31,615 nt of DNA. Origin: JBBSHE01 sp038253325 (GTDB lineage: Bacteria > Actinomycetota > Actinomycetes > Propionibacteriales > Nocardioidaceae). Both the position numbers and the translations under genes were made by a program. The DNA is taken from assembly GCA_038253325.1 (NCBI GenBank), contig JBBSHE010000032.1, positions 1 through 31,615 on the forward strand. The letters run 5' to 3'. The notes beneath the pieces are model-generated. The model did not search any database. It was not told where the DNA came from and saw nothing but the letters and a program-made list of their open reading frames with translations. This document shows positions 8,348-15,917 of this stretch, piece after piece (positions within the stretch are counted from its first letter, which is position 1; each line of letters begins with the position of its first letter).

Positions 8348-9016
8348 TCAGTTCGGTGACCAACCGGTCCTGGCGATGTCGGTCGCCGGCAGCGACGCCA
8401 CTGCGGAGATCGTCTGGATCTCAGCGAGCATCAGCGCCGTCAGCGCGTCGAGCCGTTCGGTGACGGTGACGGTTTCGAGCAGCTGCTGACGCTGTGCCAG
8501 CTCTAGCACGACGGTGGCGGCGAGGACGTAGGACAGCACCATGTCGTTGGACGGCAGCTCGCCCTCGAGCAGAGCGATGCCGCGGACGGCTTCGACGACC
8601 TCCCGGTAGTCGTCGAAGACGCGGCGTGCGCGCCGGGCAGCGACCTGCATCCCGTTGCCGGCGGTCTCGGGGACGAACTTCGGTGTGCCGACGAGATAGC
8701 CTCCGGCGCGGTCGACGGCATTCAGCCGGAACCTGCTCGTGCCCCGCACGACGATGTCGAAGGTGCCCTCGTCGTTCGCCGTCAGGTCGTTGATCTCGGC
8801 GACGCAGCCGAACGAGTGGATGGTCCGACCGCCGTGGTCGCCGACCTCGTAGCCGATCTTGATCGCGACCACGCCGAAGTGTGGCGGCCCTCCCTCTGCG
8901 GCAGCGACGACGTCGCGAACCATCGCGCGGTACTGGTCCTCGAACACGTGCAGCGGCAGCAGGAGGCCGGGGAACAGCACTGTGTTCAACGGGAACAGCG
9001 GCAACCGTTCGGGCAC
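8348..9016 (-). CDS. LON peptidase substrate-binding (LonN) domain protein
   Basis: A 222-aa stand-alone LonN (PUA-like) domain protein with no ATPase or protease part. The N-terminus PERLPLFPLNTVLFPG, followed by LPLHVFEDQYR, is the family hallmark; FGVVAIK and RFRL follow in order, and the C-terminal third is helical. Such proteins are common next to actinobacterial his genes; their role is unproven, with substrate recognition a guess. The frame is open far upstream on the minus strand, but that part is the complement of hisD. I chose GTG at 9016 because homology-like sequence starts there and a -10-like box lies 7 nt upstream. Confidence 0.85.
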   Translation of the reverse strand: MPERLPLFPLNTVLFPGLLLPLHVFEDQYRAMVRDVVAAAEGGPPHFGVVAIKIGYEVGDHGGRTIHSFGCVAEINDLTANDEGTFDIVVRGTSRFRLNAVDRAGGYLVGTPKFVPETAGNGMQVAARRARRVFDDYREVVEAVRGIALLEGELPSNDMVLSYVLAATVVLELAQRQQLLETVTVTERLDALTALMLAEIQTISAVASLPATDIARTGWSPN

Positions 9017-9064
9017 GGACCCGAACCTAACACCGTCGCCCTGCACCGCTTCTACACTGAGTAC
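9017..9064. promoter_or_regulatory. Divergent back-to-back promoters for the LonN gene and hisD, both apparently leaderless
   Basis: The 48-bp gap holds TACACT (9053-9058, plus strand) 6 nt before the hisD ATG, and TAGGTT on the minus strand (9024-9029) 7 nt before the LonN GTG. Neither start has a Shine-Dalgarno. No convincing -35 boxes. The two genes would compete for a very small control region. Confidence 0.5.
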
Positions 9065-10384
9065 ATGATCCGCCAGGTCGACCTCCGTGGCCGGTCCACC
9101 GACCGGGCCGGCTACCGCTCGCTGCTTCCCCGCGCGGTGATCGATGTCGACTCCGCGATCGACGTCGTTCGGCCGATCTGCGACGACGTTCGCCGCGACG
9201 GCCACGACGCCGTCGTGCGCTATGCCCGGGAGCTCGACGGTGTCGCTATCACGAGCGCTCGGGTTGCCGCCGGGGCAACAGTCGAGGCTTTCGAGCGGCT
9301 GGACCACGACGTACGCGGGGCGCTCGAGGAATCGGTTCGCCGCCTCCGCATCGCGTGTCAGGCAGCGCACCCTGTCGACGTCACGACCGAGATCGTCCCC
9401 GGTGGTACCGTCGCCGAGCGCAACGTGCCCGTCGGCCGGGTCGGTGTGTACGTCCCCTCCGCGAAGGCGCCGCTGATCTCCTCGGTGCTCATGAACGTCG
9501 TGCCGGCGCAGGTCGCGGGGGTGGACTCCATTGCGCTCGCAAGTCCTGGTCTCGTCGATCACGCAGGATCACCGCATCCGTCGATCCTCGCGGCGGCGGC
9601 GCTGCTCGGCATCGACGAGGTGTACGTCGCCGGAGGGGCCGTAGCGTTCGCCATGTTCGCGTACGGCTACGACGCTGGCGACCTGGGCCGATGCGTGCCG
9701 GTCGACCTGGTGACCGGACCGGCCAACGTGTATGGCGTCGCCGCCAAGCGGTTGCTCCGGTCGGTCGTCGGTGTCGACTCCGAGGCTGGACCGACCGAGA
9801 TTGCGATCCTCGCGGACGACACCGCACGCGCCGAGTTCGTCGCGGCCGACCTGGTGAGCCAGGCGGAGCACGACTCGGCGGCAGCCAGCCTGCTGGTGAC
9901 GCCGTCGGTCGAGCTCGCTGACGCGGTCGCGTCGGAGCTCGGCCGGATCGTCCCCGCGGCCAAGCACAGTGAGCGGATCGCGGCCGCACTGTCCGGCCGA
10001 CAGTCGGCGATCGTGCTCGTCGACGACCTCGCTCACGGTGAACAGGTCGTGGACGCGTACGCCGCGGAGCACCTCGAGATCCACACGGCCGACGCCGCCG
10101 AAATCGCAGGTCGAGCTCGTAACGCAGGAGTCGTCTTCGTCGGCGACCACTCCCCGGTGTCGCTCGGTGACTACTGCGCCGGCTCGAACCACGTGCTGCC
10201 CACCGGCGGCTGTGCATGCCACGCGTCGGGCCTGTCGGTCCGGACGTTCCTGAGGACGGTTGAGGTCGTCACGTACTCGTGGGCGGCACTCGCCGCGACC
10301 GCGCCGGCCGTCCTCGCGCTGTCCGGTGCCGAGGACCTGCCGGCACACGGCGACGCGGTCCGGGTCCGGTTGACGGGGCCGTGA
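9065..10384 (+). CDS. hisD: Histidinol dehydrogenase
   Basis: Zinc enzyme that oxidises L-histidinol to L-histidine through two NAD-dependent steps (last step of the pathway). 439 aa, normal length. Family landmarks are present: VPVGRVGVYVP, GPANVYGVAAKR, AGPTEIAILAD, SQAEHDS with the zinc/substrate His, AAEHLEIHT with the catalytic Glu-His pair, and SNHVLPTGG followed by SGLSV. The ATG at 9065 is chosen because the protein begins MIRQVDLRG, as in relatives, and because of the -10-like box just upstream. First gene of the his run; its stop overlaps the hisC start. Confidence 0.97.
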   Translation: MIRQVDLRGRSTDRAGYRSLLPRAVIDVDSAIDVVRPICDDVRRDGHDAVVRYARELDGVAITSARVAAGATVEAFERLDHDVRGALEESVRRLRIACQAAHPVDVTTEIVPGGTVAERNVPVGRVGVYVPSAKAPLISSVLMNVVPAQVAGVDSIALASPGLVDHAGSPHPSILAAAALLGIDEVYVAGGAVAFAMFAYGYDAGDLGRCVPVDLVTGPANVYGVAAKRLLRSVVGVDSEAGPTEIAILADDTARAEFVAADLVSQAEHDSAAASLLVTPSVELADAVASELGRIVPAAKHSERIAAALSGRQSAIVLVDDLAHGEQVVDAYAAEHLEIHTADAAEIAGRARNAGVVFVGDHSPVSLGDYCAGSNHVLPTGGCACHASGLSVRTFLRTVEVVTYSWAALAATAPAVLALSGAEDLPAHGDAVRVRLTGP

Positions 10385-11469
10385 TGACGCGTTGGTCCCT
10401 GCCGCTGCGGCCCGAGCTGCGTGACGCGGAGCCGTACGGAGCACCGCAGCTCGACGTCGCCGTCCGACTCCACGTCAACGAGAACCCGTACCCGCCGAGT
10501 GAGGAGCTGGCCCGTGACCTCGGCGCCGCGGTGCAACGGCTGGCGCTCCGGCTGAACCGGTACCCCGACCGGGAGGCGACCGAGCTGCGCGCGGCGCTGG
10601 CCGGATATCTCGGTCACCAGCTCGGCGTACGCCAGGTGTGGGCCGCCAACGGTTCGAACGAGATCATGACGCAGATCCTGCAAGCCTTCGGCGGCCCGGA
10701 CCGTTCGCTGCTGTCCTTCCGGCCGACCTACTCGATGTATCCGGAATATGCACGGAACACGCACACGACATGGGTCACCGCAACCCGGACCGACGACTTC
10801 GAGATCGATGTCGAGACACTGCCCGACGTGATCGCGACTCATCAGCCCAACGTGGTCATCGTCGCGTCGCCGAACAACCCGACGGGCACCGCTCTGCCGC
10901 TCGCGACGGTGCGGGCGATCTGCGAGCACGCGCCCGGAGTCGTCGTCGTCGACGAGGCGTACGCGGAGTTTCGTCGCCCGGGAAGCCCGTCGGCGCTTTC
11001 GGTGCTGGATGCCTACCCGATGCTCGCGGTGACGCGGACGATGTCGAAGGCGTTCGCCCTCGCCGGCGCGCGATGCGGGTACGTCGCCGCGTCACCGCAG
11101 TTCGTCGACGCGCTGCGGATCGTCCGGCTCCCGTACCACCTCAGTGATGTGACCCAGGTGGTCGCCAGGACGGCGCTGTCCCACGCCGGCGAGCTGATGG
11201 CCGCCGTCGGCCGGTTGCGCGACGAGCGAGACGCGCTCGTGGCGTGGCTGCGCGGGATCGGGCTGCGGGTGGCCGACTCCGACGCGAACTTCGTGCTGTT
11301 CGGGCAGTTCACCGACCGGCACCGTACCTGGCAGGGTCTGCTGGAGCGCGGCGTGCTCATCCGTGAGGTCGGACCCGACGGCTGGCTGCGGGTCTCCGTC
11401 GGGACGTCAGCGGAGATGGCGGCGTTCCGCGCGGCCCTGTCCGATGTGCTCGAGGAGGTATCGGTGTGA
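10384..11469 (+). CDS. hisC: Histidinol-phosphate aminotransferase
   Basis: PLP-dependent fold type I aminotransferase that converts imidazole acetol phosphate and glutamate to histidinol phosphate. 361 aa. Visible motifs: LHVNENPYPP near the N-terminus, NGSNEI, SPNNPTGT, VVDEAYAEF and TMSKAFALAGARCGY, where Lys222 is the expected Schiff-base lysine. The start may be ATG 10384 (1-nt overlap with hisD) or GTG 10381 (the 4-nt GTGA overlap used elsewhere here). It lies between hisD and hisB. Confidence 0.96.
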   Translation: MTRWSLPLRPELRDAEPYGAPQLDVAVRLHVNENPYPPSEELARDLGAAVQRLALRLNRYPDREATELRAALAGYLGHQLGVRQVWAANGSNEIMTQILQAFGGPDRSLLSFRPTYSMYPEYARNTHTTWVTATRTDDFEIDVETLPDVIATHQPNVVIVASPNNPTGTALPLATVRAICEHAPGVVVVDEAYAEFRRPGSPSALSVLDAYPMLAVTRTMSKAFALAGARCGYVAASPQFVDALRIVRLPYHLSDVTQVVARTALSHAGELMAAVGRLRDERDALVAWLRGIGLRVADSDANFVLFGQFTDRHRTWQGLLERGVLIREVGPDGWLRVSVGTSAEMAAFRAALSDVLEEVSV

Positions 11470-12068
11470 TGGCCAGAGCGGCGCGGGTCGAACGTGCGAC
11501 CAAGGAGACCAAGGTCGCCGTTGAGCTCGACCTCGACGGCGCCGGGAAGGCCGATGTGTCGACGGGCGTCGGGTTCTACGACCACATGCTCGACGCGTTC
11601 GCCCGGCACGCATTGTTCGACCTGACTGTTCGCGCCGATGGCGACGTGCAGGTCGACCCGCATCACACCGTCGAGGACACCGCGATCGCGCTGGGTGCCG
11701 CGATCCGGCAGGCCCTCGGCGACAAGGCGGGGATCCGCCGGTACGGCGACGCGCTCGTACCTCTGGACGAGGCGCTCGTGCAGTGCGCCGTCGACATCTC
11801 GGGGCGACCGTACCTCGTCCACGTCGGAGAACCTGCCGGTCAGGAGTACGTCGCGCTCGGCGACCACTATCTGGGCTCGCTGACGCGGCATGTCTGGGAG
11901 TCCTTGTCGACTCATGCCGCGATCGCACTCCATGTCCGCGTGCTCGGCGGACGCGACGCCCACCACATCGTCGAGGCGCAGTTCAAGGCGGTCGCGCGGG
12001 CGCTCCGTGCGGGGGTCGCGCTCGACCCACGCGAGAGGGGAGTGCCCAGCACGAAGGGCAGCCTGTGA
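11466..12068 (+). CDS. hisB: Imidazoleglycerol-phosphate dehydratase
   Basis: Manganese-dependent dehydratase making imidazole acetol phosphate. 200 aa, monofunctional (no HisB-N phosphatase domain). Metal-binding histidine motifs are clear: GFYDHMLDAFARH, DPHHTVEDTA, STHAAIALH and DAHHIVEAQFKA; it ends in the family tail STKGSL. GAGGAGG at 11452-11458 lies 7 nt before GTG 11466, supporting that start with a GTGA overlap on hisC; ATG 11469 is the next codon and equally plausible by homology. Confidence 0.96.
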   Translation: MMARAARVERATKETKVAVELDLDGAGKADVSTGVGFYDHMLDAFARHALFDLTVRADGDVQVDPHHTVEDTAIALGAAIRQALGDKAGIRRYGDALVPLDEALVQCAVDISGRPYLVHVGEPAGQEYVALGDHYLGSLTRHVWESLSTHAAIALHVRVLGGRDAHHIVEAQFKAVARALRAGVALDPRERGVPSTKGSL

Positions 12069-12703
12069 AGGGTGCTCCGCGCGTCGTCGTGCTCGACTAC
12101 GGTTCGGGCAATCTTCGGTCAGCCGAGCGCGCGCTGGCGCGCGCCGGTGCCGCCGTGGAGGTGACCGGCAACTATCCGGCAGCGCGTGATGCCGACGGTC
12201 TGGTTGTCCCCGGGGTGGGCGCGTTCGCCTCCTGCATGGCGGGCCTGCGACGCAGCCACGGACCGGAGCTTATCGGGCGACGGTTGGCGGGCGGTCGCCG
12301 TGTCCTCGGTATCTGCGTCGGGCACCAGGCGTTGTTCGAGCGCGGCATCGAGCACGGTCTCGAGACCGTCGGCTGCGGCGAGTGGCCCGGCACGGTCGAG
12401 CGGATCGATGCGTCGGTCGTACCGCACATGGGATGGAACACCGTCGACGTGCCGCCGGGGTCGGAGATGTTCACCGGCGTGGAGAACGAGCGGTTCTACT
12501 TCGTGCACTCCTACGCCGTACGCCGCTGGGAGCTCGAGGACACCGACCGGCTCCGCCCACCGATCGTCACCTGGACGACGCACGAAGCCGACCGTTTCGT
12601 GTCGGCGGTGGAGAACGGTCCCCTCTGGGCTACCCAGTTCCATCCTGAAAAGTCCGGTCCGGCGGGAGCCATCCTGCTCCGGAACTGGGTCCAACGGCTA
12701 TGA
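12065..12703 (+). CDS. hisH: Imidazole glycerol phosphate synthase, glutaminase subunit
   Basis: Class I glutamine amidotransferase that feeds ammonia to HisF. 212 aa. Catalytic triad is visible: Cys84 in GICVGHQ, and His193 and Glu195 in QFHPEKSG. The N-terminus VVVLDYGSGNLRS is typical. The GTG start overlaps the hisB stop by 4 nt, and its own stop overlaps the next gene by 4 nt. Its partner hisF is three genes downstream. Confidence 0.96.
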   Translation: MKGAPRVVVLDYGSGNLRSAERALARAGAAVEVTGNYPAARDADGLVVPGVGAFASCMAGLRRSHGPELIGRRLAGGRRVLGICVGHQALFERGIEHGLETVGCGEWPGTVERIDASVVPHMGWNTVDVPPGSEMFTGVENERFYFVHSYAVRRWELEDTDRLRPPIVTWTTHEADRFVSAVENGPLWATQFHPEKSGPAGAILLRNWVQRL

Positions 12704-13161
12704 AGTCGCTGATTCGTGCCGTTGCTCCCGCCGTCGTGCTGCTCGCCCTGACGTCCTGTGCCAATGCGGGAAACCAGGCCGACCGACCGTCGCACGACAC
12801 GGCCCCCTCGACGGGCTCGACGAGCACCGCACCGACCACCGATCAGCCGTCGCCGGCCAACGCAACCCGGGTCGTTGTGGTTCGCAGCGGCGGGTTGACG
12901 GGCGAACGCACGACCCGAACGTTCGCGGCCGATGTGCCGCCGCCGACCGGATACACCCGCGCCGACGTCCGCTCGACGCTTGCCACTGCCTCGGACCCGG
13001 CGCTCGTCCACCTCGAGCTGTCACGACCAGACACCTTCTGCTGTGACCGCTACCAGTACGACGTGACGATCGGGTATGCCGACGGATCGAGCAAGCGGTT
13101 CTCGACGGTCGACGGCGCGGCCTGGCCTCCGCCGTTCAAGGCACTGATGAGGACTGTCTGA
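12700..13161 (+). CDS. Predicted lipoprotein with emfourin-like (protealysin-inhibitor-type) domain
   Basis: A 153-aa exported lipoprotein: positively charged start, hydrophobic core and lipobox LTSC with modified Cys20. A Ser/Thr/Pro linker (about 30-50) follows. The C-terminal ~95 residues start VVVVRSGGLTGER and continue to DRYQYDVTIGYADG and a DGAAWPP-like end. This order of RSGG, D-x-(Y/F)-x-Y strand and acidic/Pro end resembles the emfourin family of small metalloprotease inhibitors; that is pattern recognition, not a search. ATGA overlap with hisH and a 3-nt gap to priA put it inside the his operon, where it has no obvious biosynthetic job. Confidence 0.7.
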   Translation: MKSLIRAVAPAVVLLALTSCANAGNQADRPSHDTAPSTGSTSTAPTTDQPSPANATRVVVVRSGGLTGERTTRTFAADVPPPTGYTRADVRSTLATASDPALVHLELSRPDTFCCDRYQYDVTIGYADGSSKRFSTVDGAAWPPPFKALMRTV

Positions 13162-13164
13162 GTC

Positions 13165-13896
13165 GTGGCCGCAGGCGTGTCATCCCTCGAGCTGCTTCCA
13201 GCGGTGGACGTCGCGGACGGCCGCGCCGTCCGGCTCGTTCAAGGCGACGCGGATACCGAGCAGGTGTTCGGTGAGCCGGTCGCGTGCGCGCTGCGCTGGC
13301 AGTCGGCGGGGGCCGCGTGGGTGCATCTGGTCGATCTCGACGCGGCATTCGGCCGGGGCGGCAACGACCGGGCGCTCGCGGAGGTCGTCGGAGCACTCGA
13401 CGTCGATGTGGAGCTCTCGGGCGGGATCCGCGACGACGCGTCCCTGCGGCGCGCGCTCGGCACCGGGTGCCGCCGGGTCATCATCGGGACGGCCGCGCTC
13501 GAGCGTCCGGCGTGGTGCGCCCGGATCATCGCCGAGCACGGCGATCGGGTCGCGGTCGGTCTCGACGTACGCGGCACGACCTTGGCGGCCCGCGGGTGGA
13601 CGAGTGACGGCGGTGACCTGTACCCGACGTTGGCCCGGCTGGATGCCGACGGGTGTGCGCGTTACGTCGTGACCGACGTCGGCAGAGACGGGATGCTCGA
13701 GGGGCCGAACCTCGAGCTGCTCGCCGGCGTGTGTGGACGTACGGACCGTCCCGTCGTCGCGTCCGGAGGCATCTCGACAATCGCAGACCTGGTCGCGCTT
13801 GCCGAGCTGCCCGGTGTCGAGGGTGCCATCATCGGCACCGCCTTGTACACCGGGGCGTTCCGGCTCCAAGACGCGCTCGCAGCGGTGCGCGTGTGA
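13165..13896 (+). CDS. priA: PriA-type phosphoribosyl isomerase (HisA, likely also TrpF activity)
   Basis: TIM-barrel isomerase for ProFAR in histidine synthesis and, in actinobacteria, also for PRA in tryptophan synthesis. 243 aa. Residues matching those known from mycobacterial PriA are present: Asp15 and Arg23 (equivalent to 11 and 19), Asp134, Arg143 and Trp145 in AARGWTSDGG, and Thr170, Asp171 and Asp175 in VVTDVGRDG. Arg143/Trp145 mark the dual-substrate type rather than plain HisA. No separate trpF lies between the trp genes, which fits dual function. Starts with GTG 3 nt after the lipoprotein gene. Confidence 0.92.
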   Translation: MAAGVSSLELLPAVDVADGRAVRLVQGDADTEQVFGEPVACALRWQSAGAAWVHLVDLDAAFGRGGNDRALAEVVGALDVDVELSGGIRDDASLRRALGTGCRRVIIGTAALERPAWCARIIAEHGDRVAVGLDVRGTTLAARGWTSDGGDLYPTLARLDADGCARYVVTDVGRDGMLEGPNLELLAGVCGRTDRPVVASGGISTIADLVALAELPGVEGAIIGTALYTGAFRLQDALAAVRV

Positions 13897-14654
13897 CCGT
13901 CGCCGTCCGGGTCATCGCGTGCCTCGACGTCCACGAAGGCCGAGTGGTCAAGGGCGTCGAGTTCGTCGACCACCGTGACGCCGGCGATCCCGTCGAGCTG
14001 GCCAGGCGGTACGACCGGGACGGCATCGACGAGCTGAGCTTCCTCGACATCAGTGCCTCCCGCGACGGTCGGGACACGATGTTGTCGATCGTCCGGCAGA
14101 CCGCGGAGCAGGTGTTCGTCCCCCTGACGGTCGGCGGCGGCGTGCGGACCGTCACGGACGTCGACACCCTGTTACGGGCCGGTGCAGACAAGGTCGCCGT
14201 CAACACTGCGGCGATCGAACGACCGTCCCTGGTCGGCGACGTCGCCAGCCGCTTCGGCAACCAGGTGCTGGTGCTGAGCGTCGACGCCCGGCGGTCGGAC
14301 TCGACCCCGAGCGGGTTCGAGGTCACGACGCATGCCGGGACCCGCGGTACCGGCATCGACGCCGTCGAGTGGGCGGGTCGTGGACAGCAGCTCGGTGCCG
14401 GGGAGATCTTGCTGAACTCGATGGACGCCGACGGAACCCGCGGCGGGTACGACCTGGACCTGATCCGCGTCGTACGCAAGGCGGTCGGTGTCCCGATTGT
14501 CGCCAGCGGAGGAGCCGGCACGGCGACCGACTTCCCCGCTGCGGTCGCGGTCGGCGCCGATGCCGTGCTCGCGGCCAGTGTGTTCCACTTCGGGGTCGTG
14601 CCCATTATCGCCGTCAAGGACGCTCTGCGGGCCGCCGGACACTCCGTCCGCTGA
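13893..14654 (+). CDS. hisF: Imidazole glycerol phosphate synthase, cyclase subunit
   Basis: TIM-barrel cyclase that, with HisH ammonia, makes imidazole glycerol phosphate and AICAR. 253 aa. Catalytic Asp12 lies in VIACLDVHEGRVVKG and Asp131 in LSVDARRS; phosphate-binding GGGVRT and SGGAGT loops are present. The GTG start overlaps the priA stop by 4 nt. The upstream in-frame extension is the complement-free shadow of priA and is not used. Confidence 0.97.
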   Translation: MTVAVRVIACLDVHEGRVVKGVEFVDHRDAGDPVELARRYDRDGIDELSFLDISASRDGRDTMLSIVRQTAEQVFVPLTVGGGVRTVTDVDTLLRAGADKVAVNTAAIERPSLVGDVASRFGNQVLVLSVDARRSDSTPSGFEVTTHAGTRGTGIDAVEWAGRGQQLGAGEILLNSMDADGTRGGYDLDLIRVVRKAVGVPIVASGGAGTATDFPAAVAVGADAVLAASVFHFGVVPIIAVKDALRAAGHSVR

Positions 14655-14685
14655 ACCTGTCGCGACGGTGGCCTGGTGGACACGG

Positions 14686-14697
14686 GACAATGGCCGG
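14686..14697 (+). promoter_or_regulatory. Putative internal leaderless promoter for hisI
   Basis: GACAAT (14686-14691) is followed by 6 nt and GTG 14698. The hexamer has the A2 and T6 of a -10 box. hisF and hisI are separated by 43 bp, unlike the overlapping junctions before it, so a new transcription start here is plausible. Confidence 0.35.
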
Positions 14698-15066
14698 GTG
14701 GACGCTCCCGAACTCGACCCCGCGGTTGCGGCCAGGCTCAAGCGTGACCCGCGTGGGCTCGTCGTCGCCGTCGTGCAGGACCACGACACGGACGCCGTGC
14801 TGATGGTCGGGTACATGGACGACGAGGCGTTACGACGGACGTTGGCGACCGGGTGGGCGACGTACTGGAGTCGTAGCCGCGGTGCGTACTGGGTGAAGGG
14901 TGAGACGTCCGGCAACGTCCAGCGGGTACGGGAGGTCCGGCTCGACTGCGACGGCGACGCGGTGCTGGTGCGAGTCGATCAGACCGGGCCAGCCTGCCAC
15001 ACCGGGGAGCGGACCTGCTTCGACGCCGATGTCGTGTTCACCGGTGGCGATCGAGCACCGAGATGA
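14698..15066 (+). CDS. hisI: Phosphoribosyl-AMP cyclohydrolase
   Basis: Zinc/magnesium hydrolase opening the adenine ring of PR-AMP (third step of histidine synthesis). 122 aa, monofunctional, no HisE domain. Motifs: YMDDEALRRTL, WSRSRG, WVKGETSGN, DCDGD (metal aspartates) and the zinc cysteines/His in ACHTGERTCF. GTG 14698 is chosen because the protein starts close to the conserved part and a -10-like box precedes it. Its stop overlaps the ATG of the next membrane protein. Confidence 0.95.
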   Translation: MDAPELDPAVAARLKRDPRGLVVAVVQDHDTDAVLMVGYMDDEALRRTLATGWATYWSRSRGAYWVKGETSGNVQRVREVRLDCDGDAVLVRVDQTGPACHTGERTCFDADVVFTGGDRAPR

Positions 15067-15647
15067 CGTCGGACGGTCACATCAGGGGATACGGCGCCAC
15101 CCTGCTCGTCGGCCTGCTGTCGGGCCTCGCGGTCGCCGTCGGCGTCGCCCAACCGTGGGTTGCCGCGACGGCGTCGGTCCCCGGCATCCCGACCATCCAC
15201 GGTTCGGTCGATGGTGCATCCGTCGCCCCGCTCGCGGGGGCTCTCGGCTACGTTCTGCTCGCCGCGTTCGGCGCGGTGATCGCGACCCGCGGATGGCTGC
15301 GACGAGCCGTCGGATCGCTCATCGTGGTGGCCGCGGTCGCGGTCGCGATCTCGGTGCTGGTGCTGCCCGGCGGTGCCGACGCCCAGCTTCGCGATGCGCT
15401 GGCTGCCAACGGCTGGCCCGGTCGCGGCCCGATCGACCCGGAGACGCCGGTCTGGCGCTGGCTCGTGCTCGCGGGTTCGATCGGTGCCGCGAGCGCGGGA
15501 GCCGTGATCGCGGTGCGGGGCCACCGGTTCGCGGTGATGGGTGCGCGGTACGACGCCGTCTCGGCGCCGGCCGGGAAAGCCGACATCGGTTCCGGGGAGT
15601 CCGATCTGTGGCGCGCCATCGACCGGGGCGACGACCCAACGACCTGA
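15063..15647 (+). CDS. Trp-region conserved membrane protein (TIGR02234 type)
   Basis: A 194-aa protein with four predicted membrane helices (about 10-30, 55-75, 80-100, 130-150) and a C-terminal motif VMGARYDAV followed by LWRAIDRGDDPT, which is characteristic of the actinobacterial 'Trp biosynthesis associated' membrane family. No biochemical role is known to me; it recurs between trpE/hisI and trpC in actinobacteria. ATG overlaps the hisI stop by 4 nt (ATGA). Confidence 0.85.
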   Translation: MTSDGHIRGYGATLLVGLLSGLAVAVGVAQPWVAATASVPGIPTIHGSVDGASVAPLAGALGYVLLAAFGAVIATRGWLRRAVGSLIVVAAVAVAISVLVLPGGADAQLRDALAANGWPGRGPIDPETPVWRWLVLAGSIGAASAGAVIAVRGHRFAVMGARYDAVSAPAGKADIGSGESDLWRAIDRGDDPTT

Positions 15648-15664
15648 GCCGGGAACGGGCAGGC

Positions 15665-15698
15665 CACAATGGACGCTCACGAGAGGAGCATCTCGCCG
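15665..15698 (+). promoter_or_regulatory. Putative promoter and ribosome binding site of the HGxxPAAW gene
   Basis: CACAAT at 15665-15670 could be a -10 box with a start near 15677; GAGAGGAG at 15681-15688 lies 10 nt before ATG 15699. The ATG at 15669 lies upstream of this Shine-Dalgarno and inside the hexamer, so I do not use it. Confidence 0.35.
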
Positions 15699-15914
15699 AT
15701 GGCAGCACATCACGGGTCGACGCCGGCCGCCTGGACGGCCGCGACCCTGGCGGTCCTGGCGTTCTGCGTCGGCGGGATCGGCCTGATGATCGGCCCGAAC
15801 TGGTGGGTTTTCGTCGCGGGAGTCGTGCTGCTTGTCGCCTCCGGGATCGTCGGCAAGGTCATGCAAGCAATGGGCCTCGGCGCACAGTACAACCGTCCGT
15901 CAGACACCACCTGA
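15699..15914 (+). CDS. HGxxPAAW-family small membrane protein
   Basis: A 71-aa protein beginning MAAHHGSTPAAWTA, the hallmark of this actinobacterial family, followed by two membrane helices (about 15-32 and 37-55) and a short polar tail. Function unknown; it regularly sits just upstream of trpC. The start at 15699 is set by the motif at the N-terminus and by the Shine-Dalgarno before it. Three bases separate it from trpC. Confidence 0.88.
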   Translation: MAAHHGSTPAAWTAATLAVLAFCVGGIGLMIGPNWWVFVAGVVLLVASGIVGKVMQAMGLGAQYNRPSDTT

Positions 15915-15917
15915 GCC

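Noticed and set aside
9017..9562. N-terminal extension of the LonN protein (about 180 residues)
   Set aside because: Extension is the complement of hisD; the conserved domain starts right at GTG 9016.
15648..15698. trp attenuator or leader peptide before the trp genes
   Set aside because: Only about 50 bp, with no Trp-rich short ORF and no terminator/antiterminator pair.
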